From: Mycolicibacterium litorale
GTDB lineage: Bacteria; Actinomycetota; Actinomycetes; Mycobacteriales; Mycobacteriaceae
Length of the DNA: 64,000 bases
Reading direction: 5' to 3'
NCBI GenBank assembly: GCA_002007745.1
Contig: CP019882.1
Location: forward strand, 2,852,001-2,916,000
Under the pieces are notes generated by a model. The model did not search any database and was not told where the DNA came from. It saw nothing but the letters and a program-made list of their open reading frames with translations. Position 1 is the first letter of the stretch, and every line of letters starts with the position of its first letter. Made by a program: the position numbers and the translations under genes. Positions 25,520-36,649 of the stretch are shown here, one piece after another.

Positions 25520-25684
25520 GACTCCACCGTACCGTTGCCGCCGCGTGACCATCCCGTTATCAGTGCACAGTCAAAGTTGTTGAGCTGCCGCCTATCCCGA
25601 GTCCGCTGCGTCTCCTGATCGTTAGCGAAACGCGACTTGGCGCACCGGCTCGCGTACCGGAGCGGCACACCGCTGCGTGATTAG

Positions 25685-26742
<1,058 letters not shown>

Positions 26743-26755
26743 CAGCACACCCCGT

Positions 26756-26799
26756 CAGCGAGCCTGTCGCCCTTCCCCGGCGGCAGGCTCGCTGCTTTG
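26756..26799 (+). terminator. Intrinsic-type terminator after the antigen 85 gene
   Basis: An 11-bp perfect stem, CAGCGAGCCTG (26756-26766) pairing with CAGGCTCGCTG (26784-26794), has a 17-base loop and is followed by CTTTGT. It lies 13 bases after the stop. Confidence 0.8.
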
Positions 26800-26817
26800 T
26801 GTCCGACTGCGCAGAGC

Positions 26818-26829
26818 GAACAAGCGTTC
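26818..26829. promoter_or_regulatory. LexA-type SOS box candidate upstream of lon
   Basis: GAAC-AAGC-GTTC, extended by one pair to CGAAC/GTTCG, matches the GAAC-N4-GTTC core of the Gram-positive/mycobacterial LexA box. It lies 57 bases upstream of the lon start codon. The flanks (GC before, GG after) are weaker than the usual TC...GA. Confidence 0.45.
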
Positions 26830-26886
26830 GGGAACAAAGCACGCCATCCCAGGGTTGAGCCCAGCAGACTGAACTTTGGAGGACTG

Positions 26887-29208
26887 ATGGCTGAAGCCAA
26901 ATCTGTGCCGGTGTTGTTTGTCAGCGACCCGATCGTGCTGCCAGGAATGGTGGTGCCGATCACGCTCGACGACGCCGCCCGGGCCGCGGTCGACGCCGCG
27001 CGGGCGACCGAGTCCGGCAAGCTGCTGATCGCACCCCGCCTGGAGGACCGTTACCCGTCATACGGCGTGCTCGCGTCGATCGTGCAGGTCGGGCGGATCG
27101 CGGGTGGCTCTGCCGCCGCGGTAGTGCGCGGTGAGCAGCGCGCCCACATCGGAGCTGGAACCACCGGCCCGGGCGCCGCACTGTGGGTGGAGGTCGAGGA
27201 AGTGACCGAATCCGAGCCCACCGAGAACACCAGGGCGCTGGCCGCCGAATACAAGAAGTTGCTGCTGGCGCTGCTGCAACGCCGCGAGGCCTGGCAGCTG
27301 ATCGACGCCGTCAACCAGCTGACCGCCCCGTCTGCGCTGGCCGACACCGCCGGATACGCGTCGTACCTGTCCGACGTCCAGAAGCGTCAGCTGCTGGAGA
27401 CCGAGGACGTGGACGCCCGCCTGCAGGCGCTGATCGACTGGACGGCCGAGCACCTGGCTGAGGTGGAAGTCAGCGACAAGATCGCCGAGGACGTCCGCGA
27501 GGGCATGGAGAAGACGCAGAAGGAATTCCTGCTGCGCCAACAGCTCAACGCCATCCGCAAGGAGCTCGGTGAGGGTGAGCCCGAAGGCTCAGACGACTAC
27601 CGCGGCCGCATCGAGGCCGCCGACTTGCCCGAGAAGGTCCGCGAGGCCGCCTTGCGCGAGGTCGGCAAGCTGGAACGCTCCAGCGAGCAGAGCCCCGAAG
27701 GCGGCTGGATCCGCACCTGGCTGGACACCGTCTTGGACCTGCCGTGGAACGTCCGCACCGAGGACTCGACCGACCTCAAGTCGGCTCGCGACATCCTCGA
27801 CGCCGACCACCACGGCCTCGACGACGTCAAGGACCGCATCGTGGAGTACCTGGCGGTGCGGAGCCGTCGCGCACAGCGTGGCCTTCAGGTCGTCGGCGGT
27901 CGCGGCTCCGGCGCGGTGATGGTTCTGGCCGGCCCGCCCGGCGTCGGTAAGACGTCGCTGGGCGAGAGCGTGGCAAGGGCGTTGGGCCGCAAGTTCGTTC
28001 GCGTCGCCCTTGGCGGCGTACGCGACGAGGCCGAGATCCGTGGTCACCGGCGCACCTACGTCGGCGCGTTGCCCGGCCGGATCGTGCGGGCGATCGGTGA
28101 GGCCGGTTCGATGAACCCGGTCGTGCTGCTCGACGAGATCGACAAGGTGGGCTCGGACTACCGCGGCGACCCCTCGGCAGCGCTGCTGGAAGTCCTGGAT
28201 CCGGCGCAGAACCACACGTTCCGCGACCACTACCTGGACCTGGATCTGGATCTGTCCGACGTGGTGTTCCTGGCCACCGCCAACGTGATCGAGAACATCC
28301 CGACCGCGCTGCTGGACCGGATGGAGCTGGTGCAGATCGACGGCTACACCGAAGACGACAAGGTCGCCATCGCTCGCGACTACCTGCTGCCCCGGCAGCG
28401 GGACCGGGCGGCGCTGACTCCTGATGAGGTCACCGTCACCGACGAGGCACTGCGCAAAATCGCCGCGGACTACACCCGGGAACCCGGTGTGCGCCAGTTC
28501 GAACGGCTGCTGGCCAAGGCCCTGCGCAAGGTCACCACGAAGCTGGACTCGAACCCCGATCCGGTCACGATCGACGAACCCGACCTGGTCGAGTACCTGG
28601 GCCGGCCACGGTTCACGCCGGAGTCTGCCGAGCGCACGGCGGTGCCCGGAGTGGCGACGGGCTTGGCTGTGACCGGTCTGGGCGGCGACGTGCTCTACAT
28701 CGAAGCCGGCGCGACGGACGGAGAACCGAGTCTGCAGCTAACCGGACAGCTCGGTGATGTGATGAAGGAGTCGGCGCAGATCGCGCTGTCCTACGTCCGC
28801 AGCCATGCCGTCGAGCTGGGTGTCGACCCGAAGGCGCTGGACCGCAAGATCCACGTGCACGTGCCTGCCGGCGCGGTGCCTAAGGACGGTCCGTCCGCAG
28901 GCGTGACGATGGTGACCGCGCTGGTGTCGATGGCCACCGGACGGCAGGTGCGCTCCGATGTCGGCATGACCGGCGAGGTCACGCTGAACGGGCGGGTGCT
29001 GCCCATCGGTGGCGTCAAGCAGAAACTGCTGGCGGCGGGGCGCGCCGGGCTGTCGACGGTGTTCATCCCGCAACGCAACGAGGCCGACCTGGATGACGTC
29101 CCGGCCGAGGTGCTCGATGCGCTGACGGTGAGGCCGATGACCGATGTTGCCGAGATCGTCGCCCAGGCCCTGGAGCCGGCGGCGCAGGCGGCTACTGTCG
29201 CGGCGTAG
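26887..29208 (+). CDS. lon: ATP-dependent protease Lon
   Basis: The 773-residue product starts at ATG 26887 behind TGGAGGA. It has the Lon substrate-binding N-domain ([18 protein letters not shown]), a coiled-coil middle (about 190-300), an AAA+ module with Walker A GPPGVGKT (349-356) and Walker [10 protein letters not shown], and the serine protease domain with Ser670 (PKDGPSAG) and a catalytic Lys in GGVKQK (711-713). It degrades damaged and short-lived proteins in the cytoplasm. Lon is missing from M. tuberculosis but present in fast-growing mycobacteria. A LexA-type box and the preceding terminator indicate its own promoter; a strong hairpin follows. Confidence 0.97.
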   Translation: MAEAKSVPVLFVSDPIVLPGMVVPITLDDAARAAVDAARATESGKLLIAPRLEDRYPSYGVLASIVQVGRIAGGSAAAVVRGEQRAHIGAGTTGPGAALWVEVEEVTESEPTENTRALAAEYKKLLLALLQRREAWQLIDAVNQLTAPSALADTAGYASYLSDVQKRQLLETEDVDARLQALIDWTAEHLAEVEVSDKIAEDVREGMEKTQKEFLLRQQLNAIRKELGEGEPEGSDDYRGRIEAADLPEKVREAALREVGKLERSSEQSPEGGWIRTWLDTVLDLPWNVRTEDSTDLKSARDILDADHHGLDDVKDRIVEYLAVRSRRAQRGLQVVGGRGSGAVMVLAGPPGVGKTSLGESVARALGRKFVRVALGGVRDEAEIRGHRRTYVGALPGRIVRAIGEAGSMNPVVLLDEIDKVGSDYRGDPSAALLEVLDPAQNHTFRDHYLDLDLDLSDVVFLATANVIENIPTALLDRMELVQIDGYTEDDKVAIARDYLLPRQRDRAALTPDEVTVTDEALRKIAADYTREPGVRQFERLLAKALRKVTTKLDSNPDPVTIDEPDLVEYLGRPRFTPESAERTAVPGVATGLAVTGLGGDVLYIEAGATDGEPSLQLTGQLGDVMKESAQIALSYVRSHAVELGVDPKALDRKIHVHVPAGAVPKDGPSAGVTMVTALVSMATGRQVRSDVGMTGEVTLNGRVLPIGGVKQKLLAAGRAGLSTVFIPQRNEADLDDVPAEVLDALTVRPMTDVAEIVAQALEPAAQAATVAA

Positions 29209-29211
29209 TCA

Positions 29212-29269
29212 CGAGCAGACGTGAAACCCCCCATTTCGCCCCGAAATGGGGGGTTTTCACGTCTGCTCG
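29212..29269. terminator. Strong long-stem hairpin after lon
   Basis: The left arm, 29212-29238, pairs with 29242-29269 along about 27 bp with only one bulged A and a 3-base loop. The outer part is CGAGCAGACGTGAAA and the inner part is a C6/G6 run with ATTTCG. It begins four bases after the lon stop and ends 15 bases before the next start, so it should end lon transcription. Confidence 0.75.
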
Positions 29270-29284
29270 GCGTAGAAGGAAACC

Positions 29285-29617
29285 ATGGCCTACGACGAAG
29301 AGCTGGCGAACCGCCTGCGCGAACTGCTCGCCGCCGAAAAAGGGCTCGACGAGAAGCCGATGTTCGGCGGCTTGGCGTTCCTGATCAACGGGAACATGGC
29401 CGTGGCGGCCAGCCGACAGGGCGGACTGATGGTGCGGGTGCCACCCGAGGACACCGCCGGCCTTCTCGGCCGTGACCATGTCGAACCCATGATCATGGCC
29501 GGACGTGAGACGCGCGGCTGGATCCGGATCAGCGCCGGCGGGCTGCGCACCGGACGCCAACTGCAGCGCTGGGTGGCGCTCGGAGTCGGCTATGCCAGGT
29601 CGTTGCCTGCGAAATGA
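29285..29617 (+). CDS. TfoX N-terminal domain family protein
   Basis: The 110-residue product contains EELANRLRELLAAEKGLDEKPMFGGLAFLINGNMAVAAS, the typical TfoX-N pattern (KPMFGG-x-x-FLINGNM), followed by GLMVRVPPED and RGWIRI. Single-domain proteins of this type are common and uncharacterised, and are not competence regulators as such. AGAAGGA lies upstream of the ATG. Confidence 0.88.
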   Translation: MAYDEELANRLRELLAAEKGLDEKPMFGGLAFLINGNMAVAASRQGGLMVRVPPEDTAGLLGRDHVEPMIMAGRETRGWIRISAGGLRTGRQLQRWVALGVGYARSLPAK

Positions 29618-29657
29618 CCCTTGTTTGCCACAGCGCCGCTCGGGTAGTTCTGCATCG

Positions 29658-30299
29658 ATGGTTACCAACGGGGCGAGGGAAACAATCCGCCGCCTGCTCC
29701 GGGAGGCGGGCCGCACGTATGCCACCGAAGCGGGCATCACCCTGCGGGACACGCCCATGCCGCTGTTCCAGTTGCTTGTGCTGTGCATGCTTGCCAGCAA
29801 GCCCGTCGACGCCACTATCGCGATGCGGGCAGCCAAGGAGTTGTTCCAGTCCGGAATGCGCACACCGCGGGCGGTGCTCGCTGCCGACCGGCGCGCCGTG
29901 ATCGAGGCGTTCGGGCGGGCGCACTATGTTCGCTACGACGAGAGCTCGGCGACCCGGTTGACCGAAATCGCCGCCCGACTCGACGAGCACTATCACGGTG
30001 ACCTCCGGTCGCTCGCCCGGATCAGCAAGCCCGACGTCCGGTCGGCCAAGCAGCTACTGAAGCAATTCACCGGGATCGGCGACACCGGCGCCGACATCTT
30101 CCTGCGCGAGGCGCAGGATGTGTGGCCATGGGTGCGGCCTTATTTCGACAAGCGAGCCCTCGACGCCGCCGCCGATCTGGGGCTCCCCCGCGACCCGGCC
30201 GAATTGGCCGCGCTCGCCGGCCGGTCGGTGGCACCGCTGGCCGCTGCGCTGGTCCGGGTCTCCCTCGACGAGGACACCCGCCAGCGCATCGCCGGGTGA
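29658..30299 (+). CDS. Endonuclease III-like (HhH-GPD) DNA-repair-related protein
   Basis: The 213-residue helical protein has an N-terminal MPLFQLLVLCMLASKPVDATIAMRAAKELF, like the first helices of HhH-GPD glycosylases. A helix-hairpin-helix motif LLKQFTGIGDTGADIFLREAQ follows, and then PYFDKRAL, where the Asp may correspond to the catalytic residue. The Lys of the Nth active site and the C-terminal iron-sulfur cysteines are not visible, so activity is uncertain. ATG 29658 is used, 40 bases after the TfoX-N stop. Confidence 0.72.
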   Translation: MVTNGARETIRRLLREAGRTYATEAGITLRDTPMPLFQLLVLCMLASKPVDATIAMRAAKELFQSGMRTPRAVLAADRRAVIEAFGRAHYVRYDESSATRLTEIAARLDEHYHGDLRSLARISKPDVRSAKQLLKQFTGIGDTGADIFLREAQDVWPWVRPYFDKRALDAAADLGLPRDPAELAALAGRSVAPLAAALVRVSLDEDTRQRIAG

Positions 30300-30303
30300 T
30301 AGC

Positions 30304-31032
30304 GTGACCGTCCGGATCGGGACATCCGGGTGGTCTTACGACCACTGGGACGGAGTCCTGTATCGACCAGGCCTGCCGGTCGCCAAGCGCCTGGCCCGGT
30401 ACGCCGAGGTCTTCGACACCGTCGAACTCAACGCCAGCTTCTACCGCTGGCCCAAGGACGCCACGTTCGAGGGCTGGTGCAACCGGCTGCCCGACGGGTT
30501 CACCATGTCAGTCAAGGTGCATCGCGGCCTGAGTCACTTCCGGCGGCTGAAAGATCCCGAACCGTGGGTGGATCGCATCGAACGCTGCCAGCGGGCCCTC
30601 GGCGACAAGCGCGAAGCGGTGCTGGTGCAATTGCATCCCGCGCTCGAGCGCGACGACACTCGCTTGGAGCATTTCCTCGGACTGCTCCCCCGCTGGATCC
30701 GCGTCGCCGTCGAGATGCGCCATCCGTCCTGGGACGACCCGGCGGTCTACGAGCTGCTCGAACGCCACCACGCCGCCTACGTCGTCATCAGCGGGCCGGG
30801 ACTGCCCTGTGTGCTGCGCGCCACCACCGACCTGGTGTACGTGCGCATGCACGGCCCGGACACCGACCCGATCTACGCCGGCAGCTACACCGGCGACAAC
30901 CTGCACTGGTGGGCCGACCGGATCACCGAATGGCAGGAGCACGGCCGTCGCGTGCTGGTCTACTTCAACAACGACGGGCACGGGCATGCCGTGCGCAATG
31001 CACAACAGTTGCGCGAACTGCTCAGCCCCTGA
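30304..31032 (+). CDS. DUF72 family protein (YecE-like)
   Basis: The 242-residue product starts at GTG 30304, five bases after the preceding stop. It is a TIM-barrel DUF72 protein: VRIGTSGWSYDHWDGVLYRPGLP, TVELNASFYRWPKDATFEGW, FTMSVKVHRGLSHFRRLKDPEPW, VAVEMRHPSW, VYVRMHGPD, and a C-terminal VLVYFNNDGHGHAVRNAQQL. The role is unknown; related proteins are widespread in bacteria. It is probably in one transcript with the HhH gene, and its stop abuts the stop of the convergent SHOCT gene. Confidence 0.9.
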   Translation: MTVRIGTSGWSYDHWDGVLYRPGLPVAKRLARYAEVFDTVELNASFYRWPKDATFEGWCNRLPDGFTMSVKVHRGLSHFRRLKDPEPWVDRIERCQRALGDKREAVLVQLHPALERDDTRLEHFLGLLPRWIRVAVEMRHPSWDDPAVYELLERHHAAYVVISGPGLPCVLRATTDLVYVRMHGPDTDPIYAGSYTGDNLHWWADRITEWQEHGRRVLVYFNNDGHGHAVRNAQQLRELLSP

Positions 31033-31770
31033 TCAGTCCTCGAACAGCCGGCGCCGGGCCGAGGCGAACTCGGCGTCGGTGAGATCTCCCCGGTCGCGCA
31101 TGGTGGTGAGTCTGCGCAATCGTTCAGCCACCTGAGGCGCCAGGTCGTCGGGGAGCGACACGGCCCGTTGGACGGGTTCGTCCTCGATCATCTCCAGCAG
31201 GCTTGGCCGGTCCCGGTCGACGCGGACCGCTATCCGGTCACCGGGTTCGGGAATCTCACCGAGGGTGAAAGTCGCGATCAGGCGGGCCTCATAGGCCGGC
31301 GTCGGATGTGGCGTCTGCACCCGCACGCGCAAGACCCGCCGGGCGCGATCCTTGTTCACGACCGCGTTGAACATCGGCCTGATCACCTCGAGCACCACCC
31401 CGATGCCGGCGACGCCGCGGGCGCGCAGCCGGTCCATCCGGGCCACCGCCGGCACCAGCCAGGTCACGTAGGCCACCACCACCAGCGCCCACACCACCAG
31501 CCACCACGGTGACACCGGCGCCGTCCAGTCGGCGGCCCACGGGACGATGGCGGCGACGAACCACCCGAGCAGTACAGGATGTGAGGATCTGCGCGAAATG
31601 GCAAGGAACACAAGGAATTGCGCCACGTAGCCACCGATCCAGATGCCGAGAACCCAGCCCTTGGCCAGACTCGGACCGGCGTCGGCCAACAGCCGGGCGG
31701 CGACGGCCGCCGGGGCGATGATCAACACCCACCACAGCGCCGACAGCGCTGCAATCGTCCGCCAGATCAC
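31033..31770 (-). CDS. Membrane protein with C-terminal SHOCT domain
   Basis: The 245-residue product has four hydrophobic segments in the first 110 residues (IAALSALWWVLIIAPAAVAA, GWVLGIWIGGYVAQFLVFLA, LLGWFVAAIVPWAAD and WWLVVWALVVVAYVTWL). A soluble beta-rich part (RVLRVRVQTPHP) follows, then a C-terminal SHOCT helix pair (LRRLTTMRDRGDLTDAEFASARRRLF). SHOCT segments are thought to bind nucleic acid or oligomerise. Function unknown. Starts at GTG 31770. Confidence 0.82.
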   Translation of the reverse strand: MIWRTIAALSALWWVLIIAPAAVAARLLADAGPSLAKGWVLGIWIGGYVAQFLVFLAISRRSSHPVLLGWFVAAIVPWAADWTAPVSPWWLVVWALVVVAYVTWLVPAVARMDRLRARGVAGIGVVLEVIRPMFNAVVNKDRARRVLRVRVQTPHPTPAYEARLIATFTLGEIPEPGDRIAVRVDRDRPSLLEMIEDEPVQRAVSLPDDLAPQVAERLRRLTTMRDRGDLTDAEFASARRRLFED

Positions 31771-31792
31771 CGGGTCACCGTATACCGCAGGC

Positions 31793-34134
31793 TCAGCACT
31801 CGATCTGCGCCTCGGGCCCGTCGAGGCCGGCGAGCACGCTCACCAGGCCCGCCGTGCCGTCGACGCGAACCCGCATTCCGGTGCGCAGCCGCCAGGCGGC
31901 GTCGGCGATGCCGGTCACGGTCGGCACAGCCGTTGTCGGCGGCCGGCCGGCCGGGGTTACGGGGCCGTCGATGATCACCGCGCCCGGCTCTGCGAACACC
32001 GCGACGAACTCCAGGTCGGCAGCGGCGATGACGGCCACATCCTCGGGCCCCAGATCCGCGTCGTCGGCGCAGTTCACCACCCGCACCGTGCCGCGCGCCG
32101 CCCCTTCGGTCAGGGCCACACCCCGCAATTCGTCACCGGCCGCAGCCGGCGACGGGCCGCCGACCGGCGACCACGCGGATTCGATGACGTCCGGCAGCCG
32201 CAGGGGCTGCAGGCGCTCCCGCTCGGCGATCCGCCGCTTGACGCGCAACCGCGCATCGGCGGGTGGCAGCAGAGCCTCCTCCACGGTCAGGTAGAAGATG
32301 TCCTCGACAGCGGCCAGCTTGTCCTCTACGACCAGGCGGCGGGCCAATTCCCTGGCTGCCAGGCGCAATTGGTGGGTGAAGCGCAGGGTCATGTCGTAGG
32401 CCAGCAGGCGGCATCCCGCCGCGGCGTCGGTGCCGGAATCCTGCGCGGTGGTCGACGGCGAGGCCGTGTTGCGCCGGGCGGCGGCCAGTAGTCGGTCCGG
32501 TCGGTCGGCGAGTACCGATGTCGCCAGCTCGACAGCCCCTGGCCCACGATGCCCGATATGTGCCACGGCGGAGTCGAAAGTCTTGGCCAACATGGGAGCC
32601 GCGACACGAGCCGCAGCCAGGTCGCCGTCGTTCAGGACGGTCTGCACATACGGATGCGCCCGCAGTACCCGCGCCAGCGAGTCGACCTCTGCTCGGGCGT
32701 CGGCGGCGCGGACCGCGGTGTCCAGCTGGGCCGGAGTTGCCTCAGCGAGCAGCGCGGCATACGCCGTCAGCAGCCAGCCTTCGTGAATCCTACTGCGCAG
32801 CAAGCGCAGTCGCGCATCAAGGGCGGCGTCGCGAAGCATTCTCAATGCCTTGGTGTCGAGGTGCTCGGCCTCAGCGGCGTACTGATAGGACTGCAGGTGC
32901 CTGCCGTACATCCGTGCCGCCGACAGCAGGCGCGGCATCGACAGGGCAGTGGCGGCCGCGCCCAGCAACCCGGAGCCGGCCCTGGCCCGTTGCGGTGCGC
33001 TGCGCAGGCGCCGTGACAGCGCGGCCACCCGGTCGGGCAGCCGCGGCTCGGCGGCGGCGAGGACCGAGGCACCCAGATAGACGCGGTGCCCGAACACCGC
33101 CAGCAGCCGGCTCTCCCACTCACCGGCCACCGGCGCAGGCAGATCCAGCAGGTGCGTGAGGGACCGCGCCGCGGTGCGCAGGCCGGCCAGATGCAGATCC
33201 AGCGACATCGGAGTCAGCGGTGTGCGGATAGCGGTGGAGACGAAAACCGGAAACCGCGGATCGATCCGGTCGTCGAACTCGCCATCGGCGGCCGTCGCCG
33301 CGGCACAGACCAGGCCGGCGCCCACCGCTCGCGGAACCCCGGCAGTCGGCATCGGGATCCGGCCCGCGACTGTGACCGCCCCGCCCGCGCTCACCTTGCG
33401 GCCCTGCAATCCGCGAGCGGTGTCGGCCAGCGCCCCGGCGGCATCCCATCCGCAATCGAAGCGCCATTGGGTGCGTAGCGCGGTCAACTCCACTGCAGCG
33501 CTGAGCTGCGGCCAGGCCGGCACCCCGCGGGCCCGGGGCCGCGGGTCGACCGCGCCGAGGAGTCGGCGTGCCGTGACGGCATCGGTGGTGTCAGCGGTCG
33601 CGAGGTCCACCGTTCCGGTCCGATCGGTGGCGGCCGCGGCGACCAGAAACCGAATCAGATCGTCGATGTGCAACACCCGCAGCGGACCTGACACTGCCGT
33701 GTCGAGCAGCGCCGCAACCGACCGGCACACCAGCGCATCGGCCTGTCGACCGACCGGCGCGGCGATGCGGACCACCAGATTCGGCGCCCAGCCGGTGCGC
33801 ACCAGGTCCTCGGGTTGTTGCCACCGATCCGGATCCAGCAGCGACAACGAAGGAAACACCACCCGCACCCCGCCCGGGCTGCGGCGTCGCAGATGCGCAC
33901 GACATCGGCGGGCCGGGCGCCATCGCCGCGCGGAAGCGGTATCACCACATCGGCCCGCTCGGTCAGCCGGTACAGGACGGGATGATCCGGGCCGGCAGCG
34001 ATGAAATCGACCCCGGGTTCAAGGTCGCGGTGCGGTTGCCGCGCGATGCCCCCGACATCGTGGCCGGCCGCGAGCAGGCTCCTGGCGACGGCGCGACCCA
34101 GCTCTCCGGTGACTTCCGTGAGCACGATCCGCAT
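31793..34134 (-). pseudogene. Rossmann (SDR-like) / PEP-utilising swivel-domain fusion protein, frameshifted
   Basis: One extra C in the run 33868-33871 joins two frames into a 780-residue protein. Residues 1-200 look like an extended SDR (MRIVLTEVTGELGRAVARSLL, VVIPLPRGDGARP, PLRVLHIDDLIRFLV). The middle is helical. Residues 560-780 resemble the start and swivelling domain of PEP-utilising enzymes (MTLRFTHQLRLAARELARRL, YLTVEEAL, DVAVIAAADLEFVAVFAEPGAV, VPTVTGIADAAWRLRTGMRVRVDGTAGLV). The T-S-H-A-A-I motif with the phosphocarrier His is absent and replaced by IIDGPVTPAGRPPTT. The architecture recalls M. tuberculosis Rv2047c. Biochemical role unknown; without the His a phosphotransfer role is unlikely. 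Confidence 0.75.
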
Positions 34135-34232
34135 GCCACTCCCACTTCGCCGCCCCACATCCCCGTGTGCTTCGACGAGAATAGGCAGGTCGAAGCAAAA
34201 TTATCGACCTTTTGTGCGGCGGCCGAACGCGG

Positions 34233-35701
34233 TCAGACCAGGCTGGCGCGCCCGTCGGGACGGACCCTCACCTTGGCTCCGGCGATATCGTCGCGCACCG
34301 TCGCCGCCGCCGCTTCCGGGTCGTCGATCAGCGCCATTGTGCGCGCATCGTCGGGGGTCCGCACCGCCAGGAAGGCCTTCTCGGGTTGGCCGTCCCGGTC
34401 GAACGGGGTCGTCCACGACTCCACAACGCCCTCGCCGTCCCACTCGACCAATGCCGTGCGGGTGGGTTCGGCATCCACCGCCTGTTGGACGTTCTCCCAG
34501 CGGAACTCGGCAGGCGGCGGGGTGGCGCTGTACACCCCGAAACTGTGTTTGGTCAGGTAGCCGCCGTTGGCGGTGATCAGTCCGCGAGCGCCCGGGTTGC
34601 GTCGCAACAACTCGGCCATCGTGGCGATCGAATGCATGACGTAGTTGTTCCACGGGCCGCCGGCGAAAGTCAGTCCACCGGTGACCGTCAGCGGCCGCAA
34701 CGGGTCGTCGATGGGCAGGCCCAGTTCGCGCGCCGCCACCTGCACCGCGGACGGGAAACAGGAATAGACGTCGACGTAGTCGACGTCGTCGATGCCGATA
34801 CCGGCGAGTTCGAGCGCCCGGTGCCCGCCGATCCGGATCGCCGGACAGCGATGCAGCTCGGCGCGTTCGGCCACGGCGTAGGTGTCGTGGGAATCCGTGC
34901 CGGCATGCGGGAACACCCACTGCTCGCGCGGAATCTGCAGGTAGGTCGCCTTCTCCACCGAGCACAGGATCACTGCGGCGGCCTGGTTGACCATGTTGTT
35001 GGAATTCATCAACTTGGGATACGGCCAGCTGATCATCCGGTTGTCCGGGCCCGGTTGCCAGATCTGTTCGGCGGTCAGCGCCTCGCGACTCCAGGCGTGC
35101 GGGTTGCTGGCCGCCACCGCACTGAACCGTGCCCACAGGGCACCGATCCGGCGCTGATGCTCGTCGCCGCTCTCACCCTCGGCGATGCGCAGTGCCTGCT
35201 CGAAGAGCGGGTAGACGTGCGAGGGCAGCAGCAGGCCGACGTGCTCCTCGGCAGGCCCGTTCATCGGCACCTCGTCCTCGGCGCCCGGCGGAATCGCGAC
35301 GGTGTCGTCCTGACGAGTCCAGTCCGGCCGAATGCCTTTGGCCTTCATCTTCTTTCGGGTCCGCCACGTCTCACCGCCGGCGAGCAGCACCACGTCGGCG
35401 CGGCCTGCCTGGATATCCAGACAGGCTCGGTTGACCAGGGTTTGCGGGTGTTGCCGCCGACACCGGTGTAGTAGGTCGAGATGGTGGATGCCCCGATCCG
35501 CTCACCCAGCAGCAGGCCGGGGTCGCGGTAACGCCAGGACAGCAGGTTGACCACCCGGACGGCGTCCACGGCCTGCAACACGCGTGGATCTGCGGCCTGC
35601 CTGGCTGCCGCGGCCATGAGGTCGACCGGCTCGATGTCTGGCGCGTCAGCACGCTCGTTGACCTGGCCGGCACCCACCAAAACCGGAGTCCGAGGATCCA
35701 T
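34233..35701 (-). pseudogene. Thiolase-like protein (Rv1867-like), frameshifted
   Basis: The start MDPRTPVLVGAGQVNERAD reads to YYTGVGGNT, then the frame is lost near 35444. The second frame continues with ADVVLLAGGETWRTR to the stop. One missing base gives 489 residues, near the 494 of M. tuberculosis Rv1867. Thiolase-fold features include VLVGAG at the N-terminus, NMVNQAAAVILCSVEKA, VDYVDVYSCFPSAVQVAARELGL and GGLTFAGGPWNNYVMHSIATM. This branch resembles the SCP2/acetyl-CoA acetyltransferase-like proteins that act with short-chain acyl-CoA or sterol-derived CoA esters; the precise reaction is unknown. Confidence 0.82.
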
Positions 35702-35821
35702 CGACGGCCCCTTCCGTAGTCGCGACAGCGCTTGACGCCTGTCAAAACCTAGCATCGCGGCGGCGCAGTGCCGGGCGGCGGTCGCTAGGGCGACCCAGGA
35801 CGGGGGTGCCATGATGTCCCC

Positions 35822-36568
35822 ATGACGGTGGTTCTGGTGCACGGTAATCCGGAGACCGACGTGATCTGGGGTCCGCTGGTGGAAGCCCTCGGTCGCGACG
35901 ACGTCGTGCGGCTGTCGCCGCCCGGATTCGGGGCTGCCCTGCCCGAGGGATTCCCGGCCACGTTCCTGGCTTACCGCGATTGGCTCGAAGCCGAGCTGGA
36001 CACGTTCGACCAGCCGGTGGACCTGGTCGGCCACGACTGGGGCGGCGGGCACGTGGTGAACGTGGTGATGCACCGCCCGGAACTGGTGCGCAGCTGGGCC
36101 AGCGATGTCGTCGGATTGTTCGACCCCGACTACGTCTGGCACGACCTGGCTCAGGTATGGCAGACCCCGGGGGCCGGCGAAGAGGTGGTCGAGGCGATGA
36201 TCACCGGACCGTTCGACGACCGAGTCGCCCAGCTGGCCGGGTTCGGCATCCCCAACGATGTGGCGACCGCGCTGGCCGCCGCGCAGGACGAGCAGATGGG
36301 CCGCGCCATCCTGGCGCTGTACCGCTCGGCGGCTCAGCCGGCGATGGCCGAGGCGGGCCGGGCGCTCGCCAACGCCGCCGCCCGCCCGGGACTGTCCCTG
36401 CTGGCCACCGCGGACCCGTTCATCGGCGCCGGCGACAACCGTCGCCGAGCCGCCGAGCGTGCCGGAGCCCGCACCGTCGAACTCGAGGGGCTCGGGCACT
36501 GGTGGATGCTCGAGGACCCGGTCCGCGGCGCGCAGGCGCTCTGCGCCTTCTGGGAATCATTGGACTGA
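35822..36568 (+). CDS. Alpha/beta hydrolase (Asp nucleophile type)
   Basis: The 248-residue protein has the HGNPE oxyanion region, the nucleophile elbow GHDWGGGH, where the nucleophile is Asp as in epoxide hydrolases and haloalkane dehalogenases, and a late GLGHWWML catalytic His. Helices of a cap domain lie between (about 115-185). The substrate is unknown. The ATG at 35822 is 120 bases from the divergent thiolase-like gene. Confidence 0.87.
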   Translation: MTVVLVHGNPETDVIWGPLVEALGRDDVVRLSPPGFGAALPEGFPATFLAYRDWLEAELDTFDQPVDLVGHDWGGGHVVNVVMHRPELVRSWASDVVGLFDPDYVWHDLAQVWQTPGAGEEVVEAMITGPFDDRVAQLAGFGIPNDVATALAAAQDEQMGRAILALYRSAAQPAMAEAGRALANAAARPGLSLLATADPFIGAGDNRRRAAERAGARTVELEGLGHWWMLEDPVRGAQALCAFWESLD

Positions 36569-36649
36569 ATCACGCTGCGGCTCAGGGCTTCCCGTTATCG
36601 GCGGATGGACCGTGGGTTCGAGGCTCAGTATCGCCGCCGAGCCGCGCGG

